Of a stretch of 64,000 nucleotides of DNA, positions 47,462 through 56,613 are shown one piece after another; the stretch's first letter is position 1; the number at the start of each line of letters is the position of its first letter. This DNA is from Methyloceanibacter caenitepidi. Its GTDB lineage: Bacteria > Pseudomonadota > Alphaproteobacteria > Rhizobiales > Methyloligellaceae. Both the position numbers and the translations under genes were made by a program. The notes under the pieces were generated by a model. The model had not been told where the DNA came from. It worked only from the letters and a program-made list of their open reading frames with translations, and ran no database searches. The stretch covers positions 1,736,001-1,800,000 of the forward strand of contig NZ_AP014648.1 in assembly GCF_000828475.1 (NCBI RefSeq), written 5' to 3'.

Positions 47462-48007
47462 ATGGGTTACGCGCGGACCGTCATTGCTGGATTGATCGGC
47501 CTCCTGGTGGGGGCTGTGGTAACGGTGGGCGCCGCCCAGGCGACCGAGGCGACCACGGCCACGGCGCTGAACCTGCGCGACGGGCCGGGGACCAGCTATG
47601 GCAAGATCGCCACGATGCCTGCAGGCTCGCCGGTCAAGGTCAAAGGCTGCCGCGACGGCTGGTGCGGCGTGATCTGGCGCGGACAGAAGGGCTATGCCAG
47701 CCAGCGCGGTCTGGCGCTGGGCTATGCCGACTACGCGGAATTGGTTGAGCCCGAGGTGTGGCCGATCTTCCCATCCTATCCCTACCGGGCCGGTTATTAC
47801 TCGAAGGCCGACTGGTATTTCGACATGCCGCCTTACACGGCCATCTCGCCCAAATTCTACCGCAAGCGGTTTCTCATGATGGCCCAGGAGCGGGACCGCT
47901 ACCGCTACGTGCCCAATATCTTCCGCGGGGGCAGCAGCTATGACGACACCCCGATCGGATACGTCAACACGCAGGCCGCCGCAGCCGCGTTGAGAGACCC
48001 CGAGTAG
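47462..48007 (+). CDS. Secreted SH3-domain (SH3b) protein
   Basis: 181 aa with an N-terminal signal or anchor helix (about 7-27, AQA/TEA cut likely). Residues 30-85 form a bacterial SH3 domain: ALNLRDGPGTSYGKIATMPAGSPVKVKGCRDGWCGVIWRGQKGYASQRGL, with the usual N-L-R-x-G-P-G start and W-C/W pair. The rest is Tyr/Pro-rich (FPSYPYRAGYYSK, YRKRF, RYRYVPNIF) and unfamiliar. Such proteins bind peptidoglycan or other periplasmic targets. It converges with purB. Confidence 0.8.
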   Translation: MGYARTVIAGLIGLLVGAVVTVGAAQATEATTATALNLRDGPGTSYGKIATMPAGSPVKVKGCRDGWCGVIWRGQKGYASQRGLALGYADYAELVEPEVWPIFPSYPYRAGYYSKADWYFDMPPYTAISPKFYRKRFLMMAQERDRYRYVPNIFRGGSSYDDTPIGYVNTQAAAAALRDPE

Positions 48008-48037
48008 CACCCTAACGAGACGGCGCCGAAGGCGAGC

Positions 48038-49333
48038 TTAGTCCGCGAACACGCGGGCGAAGATGTCGTCGACGTGCTTGGTGTGATAGCCGAGATCGAA
48101 TTGATCCCGGATCGTGTCCTCCGACAGCGCCGCCGTGACATCCGGGTCGGCCAGGAGCTCGGTCAGGAAGTCCTTGTTTTCCTGCCAGACCTTCATCGCA
48201 TTGCTCTGAACGAGGCGATAGGCGTCCTCGCGCGAGACGCCCGCATTGGTCAGCGCCAGCAGCACGCGTTGCGAGTGAATGAGGCCGCCCAGCCGGTCCA
48301 TATTGGCCTGCATGCGCTCGGGATAGACCACCAATCCCTCAATGACGCCGGTCAAGCGGGCCAGCGCGAAGTCGAGCGTGACGGTCGCGTCCGGCCCGAT
48401 CATGCGCTCGACGGATGAGTGCGAGATATCCCGCTCATGCCACAGCGCCACGTTCTCCATGGCGGGGATGGCATAGCCGCGCACGATGCGGGCAAGCCCG
48501 GTCAGATTCTCCGACAGCACCGGGTTACGCTTATGGGGCATGGCGGAAGAGCCCTTCTGGCCCGCCGAGAAAAACTCCTCGGCTTCTAGCACCTCCGTGC
48601 GCTGCAGATGCCGGATCTCGGTGGCAAGGCGCTCCACGGAGCTGGCGATCACGGCGAGCGTGGCGAAGAAGGCTGCGTGGCGATCCCGGGGAATTACCTG
48701 TGTGGAGATGGGCTCGGGCCGGAGGCCGAGTTTTTCGGCCACGTAGGCTTCGACGCGCGGATCCACATGGGCGAACGTGCCGACCGCGCCGGAGATGGCG
48801 CAGGTGGCGACTTCCTCGCGAGCCCGCACCATGCGCTCGCGATTGCGGGCGAATTCCGCATAGGCCTGGGCCAGCTTCAGGCCGAATGTCGTCGGCTCGG
48901 CATGAATGCCGTGGCTGCGGCCAACCGTGATCGTGTGCTTGTGCTCATAAGCGCGGGCCTTGAGAGCCGCGAGCAGCGCGTCGAGATCGGCGATTAGAAT
49001 GTCCGCCGCTTCCGTGAGCTGCACGTTGAAGCAGGTGTCGAGCACGTCGGAGGAGGTGAGACCGGCGTGGAGGAACCGCGCCTCGGGTCCCACATGTTCC
49101 GCCACCGAGGTGAGGAAGGCGATCACGTCGTGCTTCACCTCGCGCTCGATCTCGTCGATCCGGTCGATGTCGAAGCCGCCGCGGGCCTTGGCGGCCTCCG
49201 CCGCCTCCTTGGGAATGAGCCCGAGTTCTGCCATGGCCTCGGCGGCCGTCACCTCGATCTTGAGCCAGATGCGGAATTTGTTTTCGGGCTCCCAGATGTC
49301 CGTCATCTGGGAGCGGCTGTAACGCGGAATCAT
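48038..49333 (-). CDS. purB: Adenylosuccinate lyase
   Basis: 431 aa. It belongs to the fumarase/aspartase superfamily with the signature GSSAMPHKRNP (flexible serine loop) and the catalytic His regions TSSDVLDT and GRSHGIHAEPTTFG. It splits SAICAR and adenylosuccinate to fumarate plus AICAR or AMP, the last shared step of purine synthesis, so it belongs to the same pathway as purC/S/Q/L 3-7 kb away although separately transcribed. Start ATG after a moderate ribosome site. Confidence 0.97.
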   Translation of the reverse strand: MIPRYSRSQMTDIWEPENKFRIWLKIEVTAAEAMAELGLIPKEAAEAAKARGGFDIDRIDEIEREVKHDVIAFLTSVAEHVGPEARFLHAGLTSSDVLDTCFNVQLTEAADILIADLDALLAALKARAYEHKHTITVGRSHGIHAEPTTFGLKLAQAYAEFARNRERMVRAREEVATCAISGAVGTFAHVDPRVEAYVAEKLGLRPEPISTQVIPRDRHAAFFATLAVIASSVERLATEIRHLQRTEVLEAEEFFSAGQKGSSAMPHKRNPVLSENLTGLARIVRGYAIPAMENVALWHERDISHSSVERMIGPDATVTLDFALARLTGVIEGLVVYPERMQANMDRLGGLIHSQRVLLALTNAGVSREDAYRLVQSNAMKVWQENKDFLTELLADPDVTAALSEDTIRDQFDLGYHTKHVDDIFARVFAD

Positions 49334-49357
49334 AAAGGTTCAGGCCTTTCTCAGGCG

Positions 49358-49388
49358 CCTTCTGCCGCCCATGGAGGGCGGCAGAAGG
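49358..49388 (-). terminator. 13-bp hairpin between the membrane protein gene and purB
   Basis: A perfect 13-bp stem (CCTTCTGCCGCCC with its complement) and 5-nt loop, lying after the stop at 49405 and 25 bp before purB on the minus strand. There is no T-tract. It could end the upstream transcript or form part of the purB leader. Confidence 0.5.
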
Positions 49389-49404
49389 GCCGAGTGCTTA
49401 CGTC

Positions 49405-49896
49405 CTAGAGTTCAACCGTCCGGGGCTCGCGGATGCCGAACAGCGCGATGTAGATCGCGGCGCCGATCGCAAGCGCCATGAAGCCCAGGCGCGGCGGAAG
49501 CAGCATGTCGAGCAGGAACGTATAGAAGTCATTGAGTGAGGAGGCATAGAGGCCGGCGAGGGACCAGTCCACCTGGCTCGGATAAATGGCGTGGATATAG
49601 GCGAAGCGCAGGAAGCCGCCGAAGCTGCAGAAGGCCACCAGGAAGATGAACAGGGCGAACAGCATCCGGATGAAGAAGCCGCGATGGGCCACGAAGCGCT
49701 GGCACCACCAGGCCACCAGGGCCGCCAGCAGTCCGGCGAAGCCGACAATGCGAACCGAGTGCTGGGTCTGCTCGTTGACGAGATTGGTGTTCATATAGTC
49801 CCCGACCATCAGGGCCCACGTGGACACACCGATCACGATGGCGAAAGCCGCCGCCAGAATGAACCCGACCACTTTGCTGAATGTCAGCTTTTCCAT
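49405..49896 (-). CDS. Small four-helix membrane protein, unknown function
   Basis: The ATG at 49896 (MEKLTFSK...) has GGAGGGGAAG upstream and gives 163 aa; the 25-codon extension upstream is rejected. Four membrane helices are predicted at about 9-30, 47-64, 73-97 and 130-153, with a charged loop between the last two. No motif is recognised. It is divergent from the small coiled-coil gene at 50042. Confidence 0.65.
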   Translation of the reverse strand: MEKLTFSKVVGFILAAAFAIVIGVSTWALMVGDYMNTNLVNEQTQHSVRIVGFAGLLAALVAWWCQRFVAHRGFFIRMLFALFIFLVAFCSFGGFLRFAYIHAIYPSQVDWSLAGLYASSLNDFYTFLLDMLLPPRLGFMALAIGAAIYIALFGIREPRTVEL

Positions 49897-50041
49897 TGCA
49901 GCTTCCCCTCCAACCGCTCGATTGCAGGGGGAATATGCAAGGGAAACGGCTGGACTGCAATGGATGGGCACGCTCGGGCTTGCCGCGATTCACGCTTTGT
50001 GGTCCGATCCGCTCCCGAGAAGACAGAAAGGCAACACGCTC

Positions 50042-50251
50042 ATGGCATTCGAGGACCTCAAGGCGGAACTAGCGCTCCTCATCAATCAGATGGAAAACCA
50101 GCCCGAGGACCGCCACGAGCTGTATCAGCAGGTCCGCGAAAAGCTCAACGAGATGCGCGCCTTCGGCATGCCGGTGCCTGAGGATCTGGTGCGTCTCGAA
50201 GAAGAGCTGGAAGCCGAATTCGCCGCTGCCAAGAAGCCGAAGACCAGCTAG
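50042..50251 (+). CDS. Small helical protein of unknown function (69 aa)
   Basis: The ATG at 50042 follows GAAAGG at a long spacing. The 69 residues are almost all charged helix (EDLKAELALLINQMENQPEDRHELYQQVREKLNEMRAFGMPVPEDLVRLEEELEAEF), likely a short coiled coil. No family is recognised. Reading from further upstream in the same frame runs through non-protein-like sequence, so the short form is chosen. It converges with the liv operon. Confidence 0.6.
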   Translation: MAFEDLKAELALLINQMENQPEDRHELYQQVREKLNEMRAFGMPVPEDLVRLEEELEAEFAAAKKPKTS

Positions 50252-50266
50252 GCCTGCAGGCCGAAG

Positions 50267-51391
50267 TCACGAGTTCTCATCGATCTGCTCGTAGCTCCCG
50301 TCGGCCCAGCGATAGACCGCATAGGGCGGCAGGTTGGGATCGCCCTTTTCGTCAAACCGGAAATCGCCGATCACCGAGTGGACCGTGATGTCGTCGAGCG
50401 CCTTCACAACAGCGGGCGCATCGGTCGTACCGGCCTTCTCCGCCGCCTCGGCCCAGGATTGGATCGCCGCGTAGGTGTAAAGCACATAGCCTTCCGGCGA
50501 GATGCCTTTCGCCTCCAATCGCTTTACGACGTCCTGGGCGGCCGGGTTCTTGCGCGGGTCAGGGGAGAAGGTCATCAGGGTGCCTTCGCCCGCGGGGCCG
50601 GTGATGGACCAGTATTCTTGTGTCACCAGCGCATCCCCGCCCATCAGCACCGTGTCCATGTCTTGGTCCCGCATCTGGCGGAGGATCAGCCCCGCCTCGG
50701 TGTGATAGCCGCCGAGGAACAGCGCATCCACGCCGGCCAGTTTCAACTTTGAGACCAGAGCGGAGTAGTCCTTCTCGCCCGCCGTGATGGATTCCCGGAA
50801 CACCTCTTCAACACCCTTGGCGTTGAGGGCCTTCTTCACCTCGTTGGCAAGGCCGCGCCCATAGGCGGTCTTGTCGTCGATGATCGCGATATTCTTGCCG
50901 CCGAAATGCTTGGCGAGATAGGCGCCGGCGACTTCGCCTTGTTTGTCGTCGCGGCCGCACACCCGGTATACGTTCGGGCCTGCGCGCTGGTCCGTCAGGG
51001 CCGGGTTCGTGGAGGCGGGTGAAATCATCACGAGATTGCTCTCCGCGTACACATTGGATGCGGGGATCGACGAGCCCGAGCAGAAATGTCCCGCCACGAG
51101 TGCGACATTGTCCCCCGCCATCTGGTTGGCGACCGCGACGGCCTGTTTCGGGTCGCAGGCATCGTCGCCGACTTCCAGCTTGAGCTTCTTGCCGAGAACA
51201 CCGCCCGCGGCGTTGATGTCGGCCACCGCCGTCTCTGCGCCCGCTGTCATCTGGGTGCCGAGCGATGCGTATTGCCCAGTCTGGGGACCGGCGACCGCGA
51301 CCTTGATGACGTCGGGATCGTCCCCGCCGTTGCAACCCGCGAGTGCGATCGCGCATGCAGCGACGGCGAGCAGTCCAGTCAAACGCATCAT
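50267..51391 (-). CDS. livK: Branched-chain amino-acid ABC transporter, substrate-binding lipoprotein
   Basis: 374 aa from ATG 51391 with AAGGGAG 6 nt upstream. A lipoprotein signal (LTGLLAVAACAIALAGC) anchors it; the mature part is the LivJ/LivK type I periplasmic binding fold: VIKVAVAGPQTGQYASLGTQMTAGAETAVADINAAGGVLGKKL, then CDPKQAVAVANQM and the SPASTNPALTD hinge. It captures leucine, isoleucine, valine or related amino acids for the permease encoded upstream. It is the last gene of the liv run. Substrates other than branched-chain amino acids cannot be excluded. Confidence 0.9.
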   Translation of the reverse strand: MMRLTGLLAVAACAIALAGCNGGDDPDVIKVAVAGPQTGQYASLGTQMTAGAETAVADINAAGGVLGKKLKLEVGDDACDPKQAVAVANQMAGDNVALVAGHFCSGSSIPASNVYAESNLVMISPASTNPALTDQRAGPNVYRVCGRDDKQGEVAGAYLAKHFGGKNIAIIDDKTAYGRGLANEVKKALNAKGVEEVFRESITAGEKDYSALVSKLKLAGVDALFLGGYHTEAGLILRQMRDQDMDTVLMGGDALVTQEYWSITGPAGEGTLMTFSPDPRKNPAAQDVVKRLEAKGISPEGYVLYTYAAIQSWAEAAEKAGTTDAPAVVKALDDITVHSVIGDFRFDEKGDPNLPPYAVYRWADGSYEQIDENS

Positions 51392-51469
51392 GCCGGTCTC
51401 CCTTCGATGGTTGGCGTCCCATAACGTAGTAGCGCCCGGCGCATACGCCAAGCTGCCGGGGCCTCCGGA

Positions 51470-51832
51470 CTATCGATCTTTCCAGGTGAGGGGGCTCGTC
51501 CGCTCATAGAGCCAGTGATACTGCGTGACCATCTGCGTCGTGCGCATGGTGCGGAAACCGAGCAGTCCCGCCGCGATCAGAACCACATAGGTCACGGCGT
51601 AGTAGTAGGGCGATATCAGCGTGCCGTCGAAAAGGGCGTAATCGAAGAAGCGCACGGCGGCCGCGAGTAGCGCCATGTAGAAGAACAACCGCCAGAGCGG
51701 ACGCCAGCCGCGCGCCAGGCCGCGCCCGGCGAGAAACGCGGCGCCGCCGCCGATAATGACCGTCAGGAGCACGAAGACGCACAAGCCGTCATCGGTGATC
51801 CAGGGCGCAATCGTCTGCGTTACCGTGCTCAC
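51470..51832 (-). CDS. Small three-helix membrane protein inside the liv operon (DUF6867-like)
   Basis: 120 aa, overlapping livF by 4 bp (51829-51832), so tightly coupled to it. Membrane helices at about 17-37, 46-64 and 74-93, followed by a short cytoplasmic tail with TMRTTQMVTQYHWLYERTSPLTWKDR. I believe it matches the small DUF6867-type proteins found in alphaproteobacterial liv clusters, but I cannot check. Its role is unknown; coupling suggests a transporter accessory part. Confidence 0.7.
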   Translation of the reverse strand: MSTVTQTIAPWITDDGLCVFVLLTVIIGGGAAFLAGRGLARGWRPLWRLFFYMALLAAAVRFFDYALFDGTLISPYYYAVTYVVLIAAGLLGFRTMRTTQMVTQYHWLYERTSPLTWKDR

Positions 51833-52586
51833 GATGTCGTCGGCTCCTTGGCCGGTGCGGTGGCACCCTCGAGATACGCGTTGCGCACCTCCTCGGAGGC
51901 CAGCAATTCATCGCCGGTGCCCGTCATGGTGATGCGGCCGTTGACCATCACGTAGCCGCGGTCTGCCAACTTCAGCGCGTGATAGGCGTTCTGTTCCACC
52001 AGGAACACGGTCAGACCGTCCGTGTTCAGCGCTTTGATGGCTTCGAAGATCTGCTTCACTACGAGCGGTGCAAGTCCGAGCGAAGGCTCGTCGAGCAGCA
52101 GCAGCTTCGGGCGCCCCATCAGCGCGCGGGCGATGGCGAGCATCTGCTGCTCGCCGCCGGACAGCGTTCCGCCCCGCTGCGTGGATCGGTCCTTCAGCCG
52201 GGGGAACAGGTTGAAGACGCGCGCGGCATCGGATTCGAACGCGCCGGGCGCATTGGCGACGATGGCGCCCATCTTCAGATTTTCCATCACCGTCATGCGT
52301 CCGAAGATCCTCCGGCCCTCTGGCGACTGGCAAATGCCGAGCCGGGCGATTTCATGGGTGGGCCGCTGTGTGATGTCCTGACCGTCGAAGACCACGCGGC
52401 CATGGGACGCGCGAGGCTTGCCGCAAATGGTCATCATCGTGGTCGATTTGCCTGCGCCATTCGCGCCGATCAACGAGACGATCTCTCCGGGCCGGACGTG
52501 GATGCTGACATCGTGCAACACAGGCAGCCTGCCGTAAGCCGCCGTGACGTCTTCGAGCGCAAGGAGCGGCGTGGGGGTGGCGGCGG

Positions 52587-52590
<4 letters not shown>
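51829..52590 (-). CDS. livF: Branched-chain amino-acid ABC transporter ATPase LivF
   Basis: 253 aa from the ATG at 52590, which overlaps the livG stop by 4 bp; the longer frame upstream is rejected. Walker A GANGAGKST, signature LSGGEQQMLAIARAL, Walker B LLLLDEPSLGLAP and the switch His region VFLVEQN are all in place. It has the short C-terminus typical of LivF. It powers amino-acid import with LivG. Confidence 0.95.
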
Positions 52591-53437
<847 letters not shown>

Positions 53438-53441
<4 letters not shown>

Positions 53442-54994
53442 CCGCGCCCCTCGCTTACGAGTTCGCCGGAGATGTTTTTGCCGTCGCCGAGTGAAATCGT
53501 CGGCGCGCGCGTGGAGACCAGCCCGCGGGGCCGCCACACCATGATACCGACCATGGCGATGCCGAAGAGCAGCATACGGTAGAGCGCCGGGTCGAAATCC
53601 TCGCCGAAGACCGCCTGCAGTCCCTCAGTGTGGCGCAAGGCTTCGAACCCGCCGACCATCACCACTGCCGCGATCGCGACGCCGAGCTGGCTGCCCATGC
53701 CGCCCAGAACCACGATGGCGAGAATGATCGCCGACTCGATGAAGGTGAAGCTCTCCGGGCTGACGAAGCCCTGGCGCGTCGCGAAGAAACACCCCGCCAG
53801 CCCGCCGAACATGGCGCCGGTCGCAAACGCGCTGAGCTTCGTCACGGTCGTGTTGATGCCGAGCGAACGGCAGGCGATTTCGTCCTCACGCATGGCTTCC
53901 CAAGCGCGACCCACGGGAAGGCGCCGCAGGCGCAACGTCACGAGGTTGGTGGCGAAGGCCAAAACCAGAATGAGGTAATAGAGAAAGATGAGAGCATGCA
54001 GGCCGTCATAGGGTATGCCGAAGAACTTGTGGAAGGTCATGCCCTCGGCGAAGGGTGAGAAGGGCAGGCCGAAGAAGGTCGGCTTCGGAATGCCGGCGAT
54101 GCCGTTCGGGCCGCCGGTCACGTCGGTCCAGTTGAGGAGCACGATGCGGACAATCTCGCCGAAGGCTAGGGTGACAATGGCGAGATAGTCGCCGCGCAGG
54201 CGCAAGACGGGGAAGCCGAGAATGATGCCCCACAGCGCCGCGGCCGCGCCCGCAATCGGCAGGCAGATCCAGAACCCGAGGCCGAAATGCGTGGCGAGCA
54301 GTGCGAACGTGTAGGCACCCACCGCGTAGAACGCCACGTAGCCGAGGTCGAGGAGCCCTGCGAGCCCCACGACGATGTTCAGCCCCCAGCCAAGCATCAC
54401 ATAGGTCAGGATGAGGATGGATAGGTCGAACCAGTAACGTAGCGGCAAGCCGAGCCGGAACATCGACTCCAGCGCATAGGTGACGATCGGGAAGAACAGC
54501 GCGAACAATATGCCGCCGGCGATGAACATCTGCGCGTAAGGCAAGTTCGGGAAGCGTTGGACAATGAAGCGCCGCAATAGGCCGAGCCCGACAAAGAGAA
54601 CGACGACGGTCCCCAGGAGCTCGTAGACCGGCTCGCCAAAAAGGAGACCGATCAAGAGCCACCCGGCGCCAAAAACGAACGCCACGGCGAGTGTCACCCG
54701 GTCGCGCCGGTCGAAGGGCTCGCTGTTGAAGAGTTTCGCGAAAGGGGCGGTAAGCGGATACTCGGCCTGCCAAACGAAGAGGTTCAGCGCGAGACGGCCG
54801 AAGAACACGATGGCGACAACCGTGAACAGCAGGGCTGGCCGCGGCTCGAGGGTGAGGCCGGTTGCGGCGTCCTCCGTTCGCAGGCCCAGCACGAGGGAGA
54901 ACAGAGCGAAGGCGATAATCGCGGCGAGCAGGGAATCGCTCAGTGCCGAGACGAGTTTTCGGTCGCGGGTTTTGCCGGTCTCCGCCAACCTCAC
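53438..54994 (-). CDS. livM: Branched-chain amino-acid ABC transporter permease LivM, extended form
   Basis: 518 aa starting at GTG overlapping the livH stop (GTGA). The C-terminal 320 residues are the LivM permease with [27 protein letters not shown], the [21 protein letters not shown] loop and [27 protein letters not shown]. The N-terminal 180 residues add about four further membrane helices, as in proteins with a DUF3382-type extension. The gene is the second permease half. The extension is not needed for the core transporter fold, so it may bind the small operon protein or adjust regulation (inference). Confidence 0.93.
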
Positions 54995-55905
54995 ACCTTT
55001 TCAACCTCGGGCCGCCCAAGCAGACCCGTCGGGAAGAAGATGAGGACGATGGCCAGCATCGAGAACGCGGCCACATCCTTGTACTCGATGGTGAAGTAGG
55101 CCGACCAGAACGTCTCGATGAGACCGATAATAAGTCCGCCCAGCATCGCGCCGGGGATCGAGCCGATGCCGCCGAACACCGCCGCGGTGAAGGCCTTGAT
55201 GCCGACGATGAAGCCAATGAAGAAATCGATCACGCCGTAATAGAGGAGGTAGAGCATGCCGGCGACGGCCGCGAGGCCGGCCCCGAGCACGAACGTGAGC
55301 GAGATCGTGCGGTCCACGTCGACGCCGGAGAGTGCGGCCATCAGCCGGTCTTGCTCGCAGGCGCGCTGCGAGCGGCCGAGCGCCGTCCGATTGATGAGGA
55401 GCCAGAACCCGGTCATCACGAGGACGGTGGTCGCGACAATGAGGATTTGAATGTTCGATACGATGACAGTGAATGAACCTTGGCTGTATAGCTCGTAGCC
55501 CCCAGTGATCACGGGCTGAAGCGGCTTCACCCGCGCGCCTTGCGCGATCTGGATGAAGTTCTGCAACACGATCGACATGCCGATGGCCGTGATCAGCGGG
55601 GCGAGGCGGAAAGAGTCGCGCAACGGCCGGTAGGCGACACGCTCAACGGTCCAGCCCCACACGGCGGTCAGCCCGATAGCGACAATAAGCACGAGGAGCA
55701 GGGCAAGCGGGATCGCAGTTACGCCGATGGCGGTAAGGGCTAGAAACGCGATCAAGGCGATGAACGCACCGATCATGAAAATATCGCCATGGGCGAAATT
55801 GATCATGCCGATGATGCCGTAGACCATCGTATAGCCGATGGCGATCAGGCCGTAGATCGACCCCAGCGTGACGCCATTGATGAGCTGCTGCAGGAAATAA
55901 GCCAT
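54991..55905 (-). CDS. livH: Branched-chain amino-acid ABC transporter permease LivH
   Basis: 304 aa. LivH signatures: [43 protein letters not shown] at the N-terminus, [41 protein letters not shown], and [31 protein letters not shown]. It forms the pore with LivM. It is the first gene of the liv operon (H-M-G-F-small membrane protein-K on the minus strand), so the operon promoter should lie in 55906-56060. Confidence 0.95.
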   Translation of the reverse strand: MAYFLQQLINGVTLGSIYGLIAIGYTMVYGIIGMINFAHGDIFMIGAFIALIAFLALTAIGVTAIPLALLLVLIVAIGLTAVWGWTVERVAYRPLRDSFRLAPLITAIGMSIVLQNFIQIAQGARVKPLQPVITGGYELYSQGSFTVIVSNIQILIVATTVLVMTGFWLLINRTALGRSQRACEQDRLMAALSGVDVDRTISLTFVLGAGLAAVAGMLYLLYYGVIDFFIGFIVGIKAFTAAVFGGIGSIPGAMLGGLIIGLIETFWSAYFTIEYKDVAAFSMLAIVLIFFPTGLLGRPEVEKV

Positions 55906-56060
55906 GGATGCCTGCTGCGCCTTCCCCCGTTTGGCTGTGCAGACTCATAACGAGGACACGCGAGCGCGGCGCCGTTGGCCCGCTGGCGAGCGGCAATCAG
56001 GCCCGCGCGTCAACACCCCATCTTTTTAGCAAGAAGGGCGTGTCCTGTGCATGCCCAAAT

Positions 56061-56303
56061 TCAGAGCAGAAGGTGAGAACCATCGCAGAATGGCGGGTCG
56101 CCCGTGTCCTTGCAGCCACAGAGCAGCGCCGTTTCCGTGCGTTCCGCTGTAAACATCAGGGGTTCGATGCCCGTGCCCGCGTGTGATCCATCGCAGAACG
56201 GCTGTTTCTTGCTGCGCCCGCAAGCGCACCACGCGTAGCGTTTGCCCTCTTCGAGCTCAACTTGATAGGGGTTGAGCTGTGGGCGTTCCGGCTCGTCGGT
56301 CAT
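56061..56303 (-). CDS. CDGSH-type iron-sulfur protein with two motifs
   Basis: 80 aa. Two CDGSH motifs are present: C-x-C-x2-S-x3-P-F-C-D-G-S-H ([16 protein letters not shown]) and [16 protein letters not shown], each with the three Cys and one His that bind a [2Fe-2S] cluster. This is the two-motif bacterial class, which is soluble and lacks the membrane anchor of mitoNEET. The job is likely electron or cluster transfer. It is divergent from fadE and close to the start of the liv operon, with no clear functional link. Confidence 0.9.
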   Translation of the reverse strand: MTDEPERPQLNPYQVELEEGKRYAWCACGRSKKQPFCDGSHAGTGIEPLMFTAERTETALLCGCKDTGDPPFCDGSHLLL

Positions 56304-56613
56304 TCGGTTTCCCAGCTTTGTTGTCTAACCAGTAGCCGCGTCCTGCTTAGCCAATTCGGCCTGGAGTGACAAGGAAGGGCTCTTGCCGCGTGTTAACAAG
56401 CCCTTTGGTTTCTTGGCCTTAAGTCTGCGCTGAATCAGCGGCGCGGGCGAAATGCGGCAATGAAACGAATTTTTGGAACACCCCTTGAGTCCGAAGCCTA
56501 TCCGCATCATAGAGGTCATGACGCGGTGTTCGACCTGCTTGCGTCCGACTCTCGCTCGGACAGGCGAGCCACGCAGCATCGCAGCGGGGGCATTGTGATT
56601 CTGGAGGCCGTCT
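56304..56613. promoter_or_regulatory. Divergent region between the CDGSH gene and fadE
   Basis: 310 bp without a convincing gene. A weak promoter-like pair TTGAGT (56485-56490) and TCATAG (56507-56512) faces fadE, and a CTGAaTCAG palindrome occurs near 56430. An 84-codon minus-strand frame (56325-56579) has no ribosome site or family resemblance and is not called. Confidence 0.3.

Noticed and set aside
56325..56579. 84-codon minus frame between the CDGSH and fadE genes
   Set aside because: No ribosome site, mixed basic composition, no motif.
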